Below, in pieces: positions 45,807 to 58,483 of a stretch of DNA of 64,000 nt (the stretch's first letter is position 1; every line of letters begins with the position of its first letter). The translations under genes were made by a program, and so were the position numbers. Origin of the DNA: Eupeodes corollae (taxonomy: Eukaryota; Arthropoda; Insecta; Diptera; Syrphidae); assembly GCF_945859685.1 (NCBI RefSeq), contig NC_079148.1:119136156-119200155 (forward strand). Reading direction: 5' to 3'. Under the pieces are notes generated by a model, which did no database searches, had not been told where the DNA came from, and saw only the letters and a list, made by a program, of their open reading frames with translations.

Positions 45807-48144
45807 TTTTTTACACTTCAGAATTTCAGAAAGTAGTTAGCTTATAGCAAACTTCAAACCACGATCAGAGGCTCATCATAAGTGCATGTGTTAGTTGTTA
45901 GTGAGACAATAATACAATTAAAGCCTAACACACGCACAAAATACAAAACATAATTAACATTTAACATGAATTAATACAGAACAACAAAAGTCAAAATAAA
46001 GACGTTTACGATAGTGGAGCACTGGTTCCAAACAATGATTTTAAAACTATCAATGTCGGCTTGTAAAAGAATACGATCATAGGTGGACTTTATAATCTTA
46101 AAAATGTTCTGTATCAGCAAAAATGAGAACTTCACTTGAACACAGACATGACAATACGTTGTTAATAGACAGGATGAACAGAAAAGGGCCAAGATGGTTT
46201 CCCTGAGGAACACCTGATTGAGCAACAAAAGGTTCTGAAAGACAATTTCTAAATTTTACCTCATAGGATCTGTTTTCAAGGTATGACTTAATCCAATCTA
46301 AGAAAAATGGTGAAAAACCAAGAACTTTGAGGTTGAATCAAATAATTCCCTTGGTTTGTCAAAAGTTTTAGAAAAGTCAGAGTATACACATTCAATTTCA
46401 TAACCTTGTTCTAAAGCGTTTGAACATATGTTTGAGAATGTGAGGAGATTAGTAACTGTTGATCTTTTTTTTCACAAAACCATGTTACTGTTCTCAAAAA
46501 AGATTTTTACTATAAATGCTACACAAAACAACTTGTTTAAACAATTTAGGAATGCAAGAAAGATTTTCAATGGGCATGTAGTTATATCCGCCTTGTTATC
46601 TTTCTTGAAAATTGGTGTTAGAAATGACTTCTTCCATGTACTTGGAAATTTGCCTGTTTTTAGAGAAAGTTTGAATAATAACGTAAAGATTTCAATTAAA
46701 GCATAACTACACTTTTTTATTACTACCGGGGGAATACCATAGGGACCGGCTGAAAAGTAATCATTAAACGCAGATAAAAGATCAAGGACCGTACTCTGTA
46801 GCATAGGGATGTGACTACAACTAGTTTGTGAAGAGGAGTGAAAGTTATGAAAATATACTTCATCAACTTCTTGAGAGCTATTAGCAAGTGACTGACGGAA
46901 ATTTGTTGCAGAAGCGTTACAGATATCAACAGTTTTATCTAACGAAAGGTTCTTGTAAGTGAAGTTAACTGGAAAGCCATCTGATTTTTTCTTTAAGTTG
47001 ATAAGTTTCTAAAACTGTTTAGGATTCTCTTGCAAAGAGGTTCCCATATCAGTAACATAACAAATTAGAAAGAGACTTAAATTCATTAAAGAATTCAACA
47101 TAAACAGAGAATTTTATTGGAGACAGAGTTTTGAGATAATCTTTCCATGCCTTATTTCTTTTTTTCGAAGTAAACACAATTCTTTTGTATACCAAGGGTG
47201 GTTAAAGTTAGTAGTTCTTGATTTCTTAAAAGGCAGATTTTTTTCTAAACAATTATTAAGTATCCTTTAAAAAATTGAAACTGCTTCGTCAAAATTAGAA
47301 AATGTTAAAGTATCAGCAATTCCAGAAATGGTTAAATCTTCATACAACAACTGAAAATTAGCTCTTCTGAAGTCAAAATTATATAAGCAATCAAATTAAT
47401 TACTATGTTCAGTAAGGTGATTACTTAAGTCAAGATATTTATCAATATTAGTAATTCCTGATCTAGATTCTAGAACAAGAGTACTAATAGCGTCAGAAGA
47501 AAATACTAAAACTAGAATTCGATTTTTTGAGTTTTTAACACAGCTTGTTTGCTGTAAGTCAGTAAGAAGGATTTTATCGAGAAAAGATAGTTCCAATTGT
47601 AAAGAAGATAGGGGCTTCAAGGTAAGATTCGTCTTACGATGAAATTCAGTCAATGGGTGGTAAATTAAAATAACCTAAAGTAATATATTGGTGTCAGCGC
47701 AGGACAAACTGATAACAAAGTCTAATGCTAAGGACAGTTCGAGTTAAGCCAAGTTTCTGTCAAAACGAATACGTTATGTGGAAATGATTGGTAGTTAATA
47801 AAAATGTCAGCAGTCTTACTACGAAGTCTAATTATGTTTTGGTAGAAGAAGGCAAGCCTTTTGAGTTTTTTGGCTTGGGTTTTGTAAATTCTTTGACTTA
47901 ATTCTCTGCCATATATTTCTATTTCAAATTCAATCGAAAAACGTGGAATTCTTTACTAATACAAGAAGAAACAGAGCTGTTTGGTTTATTGATCTTAGTA
48001 CTCCTAATGGATGAGCTACAAGGTATGCTTTTGGTAGAAACTAAGTGAGAAATAATATCTTCTTGCGTTGTTAGAAGGTTTAGACGAGATATAAAACTAT
48101 TTTTGGTTTCAATACAGCTTTGATATGGACGGAATTGTTGCGGC
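45807..48144 (-). mobile_element. LINE-D3, decayed LINE
   Basis: The 3' end comes first: a T run at 45807, then 'ttacacttcagaatttcag', the reverse of LINE-D2's end. Read leftward the endonuclease shows LLGYFNLPPID (about 47665), sharing with LINE-D2 the Tyr in place of the GDFN Asp. RT shows AGPYGIPPVVIKKC (46720), LTPIFKKDNKADI (46600) and a motif C site decayed to FADTE (46115). The 5' limit is near 48144, where R sequence begins. Sequence agreement with LINE-D2 is high across 41040-43080. Confidence 0.85.
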
Positions 48145-48410
48145 GTCGTCGTCCATAGCTCAAGAACCGGAAGAGATATCGATTTCAAACAAATTTTGTT
48201 AAACAGATAATAAGGCAGAAAGATGCAGAAAGGGCTCTTTAGAAATTGCGTGGGTGTTTTTTTTACCATAGCAGTTTGAAAAAAAGGTGAACCCTAAATA
48301 TCTTACAAACCAAAAACGCTAGAGTTTTGAATTAAATTTTGTATAACATATTGTTACGAGATATCGAAGAAATATATTTAAAAAAAAATCCATTTAAGGT
48401 TTTTTTTTTG
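48145..48410 (-). repeat. R repeat copy 6, fragment
   Basis: It holds 'gtcgtccatagctcaagaac', 'gaagagatatcgatttcaaa', 'gcgtgggtg' and 'ccctaaatatct', a middle portion of R in the same orientation as copies 1 and 4. LINE-D3 lies on one side and the tail of LINE-A copy 2 on the other. Confidence 0.8.
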
Positions 48411-50600
48411 TTTTTTTCTTTTTTTTTAATTTACTGGCACTCAAGGGGTTATTAGTACCCTTTATATGTTTATATTTAAACACAGTGCGAGCATTAGGAA
48501 CATAGGGAAGGATTTAAAAGGAGATACTGGTGCACATTGGTCTTAAAGTTCTGAACATCAAAATGGGAGGGAAAAACAGAGTTGGCTAAGCATTCCACAT
48601 TCTCGATATGCGATTTAAGAAAGAATCTCTATACTTGACAGTACTCCCGAAATTGAGCTTAAGGGTAAACTGATGAGCATTCCAAGAAGTGCGATTATTA
48701 CGTCTGAATTGTTTAAGGGGTGGAGTGCAACTGGTTAATTCGATAGAACATTATTTGTAAACATATCGATAAAACAACGAAAGGCATAAAACATTGCGGT
48801 GTTCTAGCGATGTAAATGTTTCGATTATAGTTCTATCGCCTATCATTTTTAAAGTCTTTTTTGGTATTCTATCCAAGAGATTTAAACTTGTTTTTGGAGC
48901 ACCTGCCCAGATTTGCGATTTATATTCATATTGGACGGATGAAGGTTTTTTAAATTACAGCCAGATTAAAAAGGGTGCAAAATTTCTTGCACCGTCGGAG
49001 AAATCCTAAGCACCTGACAGCATTCCATAAGAAGTGATCTATAATACACATACGGAGTACTGATAGTTGATTAGTTTCTTGGATGCAAGTGCCACTCATA
49101 GATAGTGGCATCGGGTGTGTGTTACGCTTTAACGACTGGAGACAGCATTGAGTTTAAGAAGCATTAAATTCTACACGGTTTTTGATTCCCCATTGTACAA
49201 TGCTGTCAAGATCTGAACTTAATGAGCTTATTATACGCTGCCGTTGAAGTTTCACATCCGATGAACAAGGATGTGAATTTATAAACGAGTATAAGAAGCT
49301 GAAGGTACTGTCGTCGGCAAAACAGGTTAATGGATTAGAAGTGGCAGATATAACATCATTTATGAATAAAAGAAAGAGTGTTGGAGACAAAACGGAGCCC
49401 TGGGGAACACCAGCATTTATTTTATGAATTTCAGACTTGTAACCATCCTATACAACTTTTATTGAACGATTCGAAAGGTAATTACTAATCCAAGGAAGGA
49501 GGAATTCATGAAAACCGAAAGCACGCATTTTCGATAAGATAGCTTGGTGCCAAGCTCTTTCAAATGATTTTGAAATATCAAGTGCAATAATCTTACTTTC
49601 TCCAAAACGATGTAAAGATTTGTTCCGCTGTTCGGTGAGATGATTCATGAGATCACCAGTGGACCTACCGCTACGAAAACCATACTGACAATCAATTAGG
49701 AGCTTCAGTTCTTCGAGATATTTCTTGAGCTGATAATTAATCAGCGTTTCCCTGACCTTGGAAAGAAGGGACGTAAGTGCTATTGGACGACAATTAGAGG
49801 GAGAGGAGGATTCGCCTTTTTTAGGGACAGGCTGGACAAATACTATTTTCCATCCGTTCGGTAAGAGACCTGTGGAGTATGAAAGATGGAAAAGCTTACG
49901 CAGTGGTTTTGCCAGCGAAGAAGAACACCTTTTCAGAACAATTAGGGATATACTATCCGGGCCAGCGGATTTGTGTATGTCAAGGTCTTTCTGTACTCTT
50001 GCAATTGGACAAGTGTGAAAGAAGATTAGTCCCATAGAATCATTTACGCTCTCAAGAACAGAAGGACTCATGACACTTTCAAGTAGAGTCGAATTAACAA
50101 CAAACTGTGCTGCAAGCAAATTGGCTTTATCAATCGTGCTTACATAGGGAGTGTCATTGTGGACGAGCGTTGGAACCGAGGATGACGTGGTGTTTCGTAC
50201 GTATTTTACAAATGACCAGAAATGTTTACTTCCTTTGGGACTTTGTAGTATTTTTTGCCTTAATATCTGATCATGCAAAAATTTAATTCGACGAATATGA
50301 CCTTTAGATGTCTTTCTAGCTTGTTTGAACTTATTCCGGTTTTCCTCAGTCGGGTTGGCTTTGTAACAACGGAAACTTACATCTCTGATCCTAATAACCT
50401 CCTTACAGCTCTAATCAAACATGAGTTCTCTTTGGGTTTGATAGATTTCACCCTGTTCAGGATAACATTTCACATTACACAAAGCATTAAACTTGTAACC
50501 ATATCTGCGCTGGAATCCATGTCACTATCGAGGCTTTCGTCCCAGTTGGCTTTCTCATATTGCCAAACGGTTCTCATAGAAGTTTTTTATTTAACTAGTT
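48411..50600 (-). mobile_element. LINE-A copy 2 with polyA tail
   Basis: The reversed A-rich tail is at about 48404-48432. Read leftward, 3' UTR-like sequence is at 48433-49140, then FADD and motif D (49154-49390), then the linker and RT motifs (49448-50278). The endonuclease part is missing beyond about 50600, so the copy is 5' truncated, as is usual for LINE insertions. Compared with copy 1 the RT frame is better preserved, with a single break between motif A and QGS. Confidence 0.9.
49154..50278 (-). pseudogene. LINE-A copy 2 reverse transcriptase
   Basis: A 276-codon frame (49448-50278) reads from the linker (GSKHFWSFVKYVRNTTSSSV) into RT: SAGPDSISLIVLKRCSSSL, VPKKGESSSPSNCRPIALTS, YGFRSGRSTGDLMNHL and LDISKSFERAWHQAIL. 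After an interruption near 49391-49447 a 78-codon frame continues with SPTLFLLFINDVISATSNPL, CFADDSTFSF and WGIKNRVEFNAS. The catalytic motifs A (LDISKSF) and C (FADD) are both present. The protein would copy element RNA at a nicked target. Confidence 0.85.
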
Positions 50601-53600
50601 TTTTTCTTTAACTTGACTTATGCTATTACAAATTTAAATATAAAATTCTTTTTAACTAAACACAGGATTATTATTTAGATGCATAATAATTCTAAAATAT
50701 TTTTAAGGTTAGATTCGATCAAAGATTTAAGATTTAAATATAAGTTTAAGCCAAGCCCCTAGTTTTTGTTGGGTTTCATCATTTTTTTCTTTTGAACAGA
50801 ATCTTTTCAAGGTACGGTGTTTAATAACACCTTGTTTTTCCTGAGATTTGTTCTTAGCACTATTGGTGTTTGAGCTACGTTTAAAAAGTTGAAGTTTTTG
50901 CGAAAAATATTTTCCTATGAAGGAATTGAAAATATTTTTCATATAATTTAGTTTAACTTTCCCGAAGGTCGACGCTTTAAAAGTTTTGAAAATATAAAAG
51001 AAAATTTAAAAACACAAATTTTAATTACGTAGAGTGTGTGTAAGACATTAGATAAATACAAATTAAATGTCCATCAAATATTCTTACAGAAAGATTATCC
51101 ACGCGAAAAACTGTCAGTAAAAGAATGAAAAATAATTACAATATTTATGTATCCCGACCCGACTGAGCAAAAAACAAAAGAAAAAAGTTAAGCACTTGAA
51201 CACACAAAACAAACAGACAGGATAAGACTTTTCTGAATGGACATTGAATTTCTTTTTTACAAATTGGAAAATTCGAAAATATTGAGAGTGCAGAAGCTTA
51301 AGTGCCAAACTTTTCCTATCTCTAACTTCATCCATAGCCAGACATCATTTTATCTTGGATTTTCTATTAAAATTTTTCTCGCCCATTCCAAAAAAAAGTT
51401 AAGGCTCATCAACGAGCTTAATATGCCTTTTCTCTTCTACTCAAAAAGTCGAAACTTGTCCCTTATATTCACAGCAGCTAATTCTTATTATAAAATTTTT
51501 ATGAAGGATAAAAAATTAATTACATAAGATTGGAATCTCTATAATATTGGGGGAGACATCAGCTACTCAAGAATCTCAATAATTATTCAAAGTTAAAGAA
51601 GAGACAAAAAATAAACTCTCAAGTTGATTTTTGAATTGAATTTTTATCCTTGCAAAAGAATCATGACACTTTTTGTTCTCTAAGGACTTTTCACCGTCTC
51701 CCTCTGTATCTCTCTTTTGTCAATTCAATAATAATTATTATTATTGAGGACACAGGACAAAACAGCAAACTATACTATCGATTGCTAAAGGTTGATGCCG
51801 ACACAGGAAACGAGGAACCTTCACCATCGCAAATACCATCGCCATCACCAGAGGCCGGAAGGAATCTTGTATTGAATCTTTAGAAAACTTAATGAAAGTC
51901 CCTTTTTTATAGGCTTCGACGATAATATTTTTGTTGTGTCCTTTTCTTCTTAGCTAGCTGAGGCTGAGGCTGAGAGGACCATCACGATGATGATGAGGAC
52001 GTGGACGACCTAGTTTGTATATATACGCTTGTATTAAGATAGACTATGGTTGTTCGGGCTTACGTCTTGTGATTGTTGTGCTTAACTCATAGTTGTTGTG
52101 CTTGATAGAATTCAGCAGCAGCGGAAGCACGTAGTTGGAATTACTGTGTCACTCGAAGAGAATGGCACGGAATAACGTTTTGTAAAAAGCCTCCGGATGG
52201 TAGGTGGAAATTGAAGTGCTTCCATTGTGTCCGTAGCACGTTTCGATAAAGTGACGCTAACAGATTGTGAGCTTTACAGTATATAAACATAGAAGGCGGA
52301 ACAAATACTGGTAACCCAGATGTTGTTGTGGAAGTTAATTAAATTTACAATAAAGGTCTTTCTCTTGGGCTCGGGATACTGATGCCGATGGTGGATTTGG
52401 AGTTGGAGTTTTACGTAGACATCATCATCATGACGCATAAAAATGAAAAACACTCTTCCCGGAATGTCATTGGATAAATTGAAAATTTTAAAGTTATAAC
52501 AAATTTGAAAAACAGATGAATTATTTAAAAAATCCGGCTAAGACATTTTTGAACATTATTTTGAAAAAAAAAGAACGTTCTCTAGTTTAGGTTACATAAG
52601 AGTTTTTAAATGTTTTGAATCATTGTTTTCTTATTAAAATTAATTAAACAGACTCTGATAAACTATAAACGGTTTCCTGGATTAAAAGCTTCGAGGTATT
52701 GGAGGAAAATTAAGTAACTACACCGATAATATGATATTTCCTTTTTCTCTTATTGAATTTCCCATTGTAACATCAGAGGATGAAAAAATCCCTTATATAT
52801 AAAGCAAATTAATGATGTATGACTAAACGATGTACATAAATTATTCTTAGTGGGTGGAGAGGGCGACAGTATCACCATACTAAGATTGTCCGAGCAGAAA
52901 TAATTCCTCCATTAGGACATACACTCTTCTAAGGCCTCTAGGGGTTGAAATGGTTACACCCAACAGTTGTTATAGTGGGGAGAGCTAACAGTTGAAAAAG
53001 CATCAGACCGAAAAGAGTTTTGTGTTAAAGTACTCGATCAAAAGTCCTTGAGCATTGGAAAAACGGCTTCAACCTTCGTCTACAAAAAAAAAAACAAATG
53101 CTACTAAAAAGTTTACCCTTCAAATAGAATTAAATGCAAAACTTGAACAAAAAAAACATAAAATTAAATAGAATCAACCCTCTGTTGCTTTGAAATATAC
53201 GAAACAATTGCTAAGGGTTTAGAGAAATAATCGCTCATAGAAGTTACAGATTCCTAGAACTGCTGTGAGAGTGCAAAAGGAGGCTTACAATGATGCTAAA
53301 AATAATATTTTTGAATCAACTGCATCCCCAGTATTTTGAAATCTACGCACATATACCCCACACAATGTTGACGTTGTCGGTATGGTGACGATACGACGAC
53401 GACCGAAACCCTAGGTTGGCATTTGGGTAATACAAAGTTTTGAATTTTGTGGTTTATGTTGGTTGCTTTTCGTGAATGCTTTATAACCAACAGGTTAAGG
53501 GTTACAACATTAGACTATGTTTTTTGGGACAATTTCTCATACCTATTTTCTATGAAGGTAAGGATAGGGTTTGTTTTTGCTGCTAATGTTAATGTTGATG

Positions 53601-53929
53601 CCTAGACACTGTGGTATGCATTTCCAAAGCCAGACAAACCCCCAACATAGATTTAAAACGTGCAAGTTAAAAGCCCAGTCAGCTGTAAGAGATTACTTTC
53701 AAATTATGGTTTGCATCAAAACAGGAAATAATAAAAATTATATTATGACTTTTTGGAGGTATAAAAACAAGTTGCTGGAGTAAGTAGAGTGTATGTGTTC
53801 TGATGATGGGGTATTAATGTTTTCCAGCATAATAGAATCCGAACATTTTATGCTTCACTGATCTTTTGAGCAGTTTAATGTATGTGGGTATAGGATGTTA
53901 TTATAAGGGCACTGAATAATATTACACGT
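50601..53929. other. Unassigned 3.3 kb region
   Basis: No transposable-element protein or other family recognised on either strand. It contains simple patches such as 'gctgaggctgaggctgag' (51955-51975) and GATGATGA stretches. Open frames (51114-51527 on both strands, 53571-53783) are short and not convincing. It could be native intergenic DNA. Confidence 0.45.
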
Positions 53930-54612
53930 ACCTTCCCATAAGAAGATATTGTAATCGGTCCGATTAGTCGAATTGAAAATTTTGACATTTCTTATCCCTA
54001 GAGTCTAAATAAAAGATTTTTAGGGACATGTCTGTGTGTGCGTTTGTACGTTAGTTCCAACGTTTGTAAGTTCGTACGTTTGAGGACAATAGCTTAAGAC
54101 CCAGTTGAGATTTTTTTACCATAGCAATTTAAAAAAAGGTGAACATTTTGGTTAACCCAATATATCTCACGAACCATTAACGCTAGAGACTTAAAATAAA
54201 TTTAAAATTATATATTGTAACGTAATACCAAAGTCATATAAATATTTGGTAAAAAATCCAATTAACGGTTTTTTTTATAAATCAAAAAAACTGCAAGGAA
54301 ATATTTGTCACATCGAATATTTTACGAACATAAAATGATTTTATCTCCAAAATAATTTTGTGCAACGAAGAATAACGTTTTTAACATCCGGCAAAATTTT
54401 GAGAAAAATCGAATTGACAGTTTTGTTTATAAAAAATAAAAACTTAAAAAAAAACATTTCTAAATTTGGCAAAAATTGATTTTCGACTCAAATATCTTTT
54501 CAAAAATTTGAGATATTGGCTGTTAACTAATTTTATCTTTAAAAAAAAATATTGTTTTAAACATTCTGTAAAATTTTGAGAAAAATCGAATTGACAATTT
54601 TCTTACAAAAAA
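53930..54612 (-). repeat. R repeat copy 7, truncated
   Basis: It begins with the degraded terminal palindrome 'accttcccataagaag', then 'ttgtaatcggtccgattagt', the GTACGTT-rich tract, 'gcaatttaaaaaaaggtgaac' and 'gagaaaaatcgaattgac' blocks. It stops at 54612, where BEL/Pao integrase-side sequence begins. Confidence 0.8.
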
Positions 54613-54778
54613 CTATGTGATGGGACTCCATTCCTCACTTTCGACAAAAGGAGTCGACGAACATTTGAACCCTGGTCCATCTATTCAGGTAACTCACATG
54701 CTTTGGAGTTGATATGATTCCTTAAGGTATTGACAGCAAAGGTTCTCCAATCAAGAAGTGTCCTTGATTTAAGACGTC

Positions 54779-55656
54779 TTAGTCATCTATATTTTCTGAT
54801 AGAGGGCATAGAGGTCTGGAGGTCAAACATACTTCAATTTGGGTGAGAAGTGTGCAGAGATCCTCGAAAGTTAACCTCTCATGTCGTATCGTGCGTTTTA
54901 GGTGATGTTTCACGGATTTCACTCCTGTTTTCCAGAGTCCACAAAGTGAGAAGAAGCGGGAGGAATAAAGTTCCAGTTTGTTCCAGAATTCCAGCAATTT
55001 CTTGCCAATCATGTTTAGCTTGCTCTAGCAAATTGCCTAATTTGCTCCAACAAAATTTGTGACACAGTCGCTATATATTTGAGCACAAAGACCTCGACGG
55101 GCTGTGAAGCCACGGAAAGCTTCCAAAAAAGATTGTGCTGTCATATCTGAAACTGTTTCCAGATGAATAGCCTTTGCAGCCAAACAAATAAAAATGACAA
55201 AATAGCCTTTGAAGGTTTAAGCTCCTCTTACTTTCAATGCTTTTATTTCTATAGGTCCAGCATAATCTATTCCGGTGTGTGTGAATGGTCTGGAGATTCT
55301 TACCTGTGGTTCTGGAAGGCTTCCGATGAGTTGCTGCAAATTAATTTTTTGATACTGAAAGCATATTGGGCATTTATGGATATATTTCCTAACGTACGGT
55401 TTTATACCCATAATTGGGTAGACTGTTGGTTTCCTCCGGGTAGAGTTTTGTTGTGAGCATCTCGCATCACAAGCTCCGAAAAATAGTAGTTAGGTTTCAA
55501 GATGATCGGATGCTGCTGGTTGTACGGGAGTAACGTGTTTTGCAGTCGACCACCAACGCGTAGGATACCATTACCATCGATGTAAGCGTCGAGTGAGAGC
55601 AATGATTTTCTAGTTGCACCTTTACTCTCGTATTCTTCCAGTTCTTCGGTGAACAT
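54779..55656 (-). pseudogene. Pao integrase fragments
   Basis: Frames at 55402-55656 (YIDGNGILRVGGRLQNTLL), 55217-55411 (YIHKCPICFQYQKINLQQL, then GIDYAGPIEI) and 54779-55012 (FFSLCGLWKTGVKSVKHHL, LTFEDLCTLLTQIEVCLTSR) cover the zinc-binding part, the catalytic core start and the core end. The core between positions 55020 and 55210 is disrupted. The order and residues fit BEL/Pao integrase. Confidence 0.75.
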
Positions 55657-56814
55657 GAGTCTTTATACAGCTTTGTGTACCAATAAGGCTGCACATTACA
55701 GTATCTCTGGTATGAGTTCTTCAGAAATTCTTGTTGTTTTCCTTCTTTTTGCAAGACCATTGCTTTTGAACCGACAACAAAAGGCAATTGCCCTTATGGT
55801 TTTGTATAATCGTGAACATCGCAATATACTTTTGTTTATTAGATCGTCTGCATCATAATTTTCAAGGGTACATTGCCTTTTCTCTGCTCGTTTTTCTATT
55901 TCGGTGTTGAGTGAAGATGGTTGTTCGGGAACTTCAAAATTCCATTTTTCTCGCAAAAATGAAGGTTAGATCCACCACAGTTCTTATGTTCCTAGTGTTT
56001 AGGGTGAGATGTGTCTGGATGCTAGATCAGGTGGGTTATGCTCTGTTGGGATATGTTTCCATATATCAGACCTTGTCAGCCGTTGATTTTCAGCAACTCG
56101 GTTGCTTACGAATGTCGTCCATTTTAACGGTTGTGCTTTTATCCAAGCCAACGTAATCGTTGAATCAGACCAAGCATTTAATTTTGTGTCGGAATAATCT
56201 AAAACATCCTAAGTGTAGTTCAGAAGAGACGCAAGTAATGCAGCTCCACAGAGTTCAAGCCGTGGAATGCTCACAGTTTTCAATGGAGCTACCTTTGTTT
56301 TGGATAAAAGTAGGTGCATATAGATATTGTCACAGCTGTCAAGCACACGTATGAAGACTACGGCTCCATATGCCTTCTCCGACGCATAGCTGAAGCCATG
56401 AAATTCCACTTTTTTGTGTGTATTTTGTGTTTTGATCCACATTGGGATCTTTATGTTTATCAGGCAGTTCTTTTCGGAAAGCTTGCCATTCCTCTCTTAT
56501 GTCTGAAGGAATTGGTTGATCCCAGTCAGTTCCTCGGCACCATAACTTGTGCATCATGATCTTTGTTTTGATCACGCATGGTGTTATCCAGCCAAATGGA
56601 TCGAAAAGCTTGGTAATTGACGATAACATAGTCCTTTTTGTGAGTTCTTCGGTGTCGTTATGTACATTCTGAAAAGAAAAGATATCATCCTCTAGATGAC
56701 AGCTTATGCCCAATGTTTTTACAAGATTGGTTGATCCAAAAGGCAAGGCAATTCAAAGCAGATCTCGCAATCTTCTTTGGAGAAATCTTGTAGAAGGTCT
56801 TTGCAGTTGGAAGT

Positions 56815-57620
56815 TCATTTCCGCAGTTTAAGCCTTGCTGAAGCCAGAGCTCGTATTTCTTCACGCCTGATACAAGTTTCGTCAATGGAAGCACCTCCAC
56901 TGATAAAATCGTTCAGATCTCTTACTGCTATAGATCCTTTGGGATAATTTTCAGCTTCATCCTCAGCAACTTTGTGTAAGACAAGGAATACTAAATAAGG
57001 CGCACAAGCCGTGCCAAAAGTGACAGTCTTAAGTTTGAAGACTTTGATGGTTTGATCAAGATTGTCTCTCCAAAGGATAAGTTGGTAATATTGATCCGCA
57101 TCTTTTACGAGAATTTGGCGGTACATTTTCTCGGTGTCAGCTGTTATGGCGAATCGATGTAGTAGCCATTTTAATATTATATTCACAATGTTTTTTGCAA
57201 TTTAGGGTGTTGGTTTAAAGAAGTTCCATCATAAGTTTTTGCAGCTGCGTCAAAGACGACTCTCGATTTTGTGATTGTGTTCTTTGAACACAGCGTGATG
57301 GGGTAAAAAGTAATGAAAAGGTGATTTTAAAATTGGGTCATCCAGATTTACCTCTTTCATGCGGTTTAAAATAAGATATTCCATTATACATTGGCTGTAG
57401 CTCGCCTTCAGCTTTGGATCCTTGTCCAATCATCGTTCCAGAGATGAGAAGCGTCTGACTGCATTTTTCTCATTGGGTCCAAGTTCGGGATATAATCCTT
57501 CCTTGAACGGAAGACCAAGTTCATACCGTCCGTCTTGGAGACGTTTTGTTGTTTTTGAAAATACTTATCACAGGCGGCATCTTCTTCTGACGGGTGAGTT
57601 ACGAATGGAGTTTGCTCCAT
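56815..57620 (-). pseudogene. Pao reverse transcriptase fragments
   Basis: One frame (57408-57620) carries the RT N-terminal approach (HPSEEDAACDKYF, NLVFRSRKDYIPNLDP). Another (56815-57186) carries the palm: FAITADTEKMYRQILVKDAD, VTFGTACAPYL and VRDLNDFISGGAS. The motif that normally reads YxDD in this group reads LND. The segment between the two frames (57187-57407) has no open frame. RT is therefore both frameshifted and changed at the active site. Confidence 0.75.
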
Positions 57621-57923
57621 TTCCCAAAATTGTCGGATTTGCGTAGCAAGATCGATGTGTTCAAAGAAGCTACATATGTATGCTTTTCGGTGCTATCTCA
57701 GGAATTTCGCCTAATATAATCCACCCTAAGTGAGTGTTCTGAGAAATAGGAGTAATTTCTTGCTCACTGCGGATTATATCCGGCAAATTAATTTCAGGAT
57801 AAACATCTGAGCCAAAAAGTATATCGATTGGAGCTGGAATATAAAAATTAGGGTCTGCTAACTGGAAATCAGTTAGGTGCTCCCGTGTGTTGTGTATCAT
57901 TTTGTGGCCTGCAAGAAGGCCAG

Positions 57924-58142
57924 TCAACGACTTAAAGATGAAGAGAACATTATGCCATCATAGTTTTGACTGGTGCCGTGTCTGACCTTCCCTAACCCTG
58001 ATACCTTTACTGATGTTGGATACATTGGTAGATTTAAAAGCTTCGCTGCGGATTTAGAAATAAAAGTAGCATCTGAACCTGGTTCAATTAGGGCTCGTAG
58101 GTCTGCAAATTTTCCATTTAATAAATCATAAATCAGAATCAA
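57924..58142 (-). pseudogene. Pao protease domain, altered active site
   Basis: A 72-codon frame with the retropepsin pattern LRALIEPGSDATFISKS and LLNLP. In BEL/Pao proteases the catalytic residue is Asp in this place; here it reads Glu (IEPGS). The flap and C-terminal parts are cut by a stop or frameshift before the linker region. The domain would process the Gag-Pol polyprotein. Confidence 0.7.
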
Positions 58143-58145
58143 TCA

Positions 58146-58483
58146 TGAATTATAAATAATAAATACTTTTACATTTGTTGTATTTTAATTTAATATAATT
58201 GAATACATAAATAATTGGTGTGCCAAACACTTTAAAATAATGGCTTGTAACTTATTTAATCTCACAGAAAGTATTAGTTTTTGACATTCAGTTTTCTTCT
58301 TTTTTTATTTGGCTCCTTTTAGTTAAAAAAAATATGTTTGTATTGCTCCAGAAGGATATCCCCGATAGATTTTTGGATTTTACTAAAGAACTAATCAAAC
58401 GATTTCAACTTTTCTCTACAAGCTCCTTTACTGTCACAATAGTATTCGATGATCAAAACTGTTATTGTTTTTACAAAAATAAA
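58146..58483. other. Unassigned AT-rich spacer
   Basis: Between the Pao remnant and the SINE. I looked here for a Pao gag or LTR and saw neither. Confidence 0.4.

Larger units (their letters stand above)
54613..58145 (-). mobile_element. BEL/Pao LTR-retrotransposon pol remnant
   Basis: Read leftward the order is protease (57924-58142), the Pao-specific linker (57670-57927, DILFGSDVYPEI and LGWIILGEI), RT (56815-57620), an RNase H region (56209-56746, with KTVSIPRLELCGAALL), then integrase (54779-55656). Integrase shows CPICFQYQ, RPFTHTGIDYAGP and FFSLCGLWKTGVKSVKHHL. This order and these motifs are specific to BEL/Pao. No gag and no LTR pair were found on either side. The left end abuts R copy 7 at 54612. 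Numerous frameshifts and stops are present. Confidence 0.9.
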
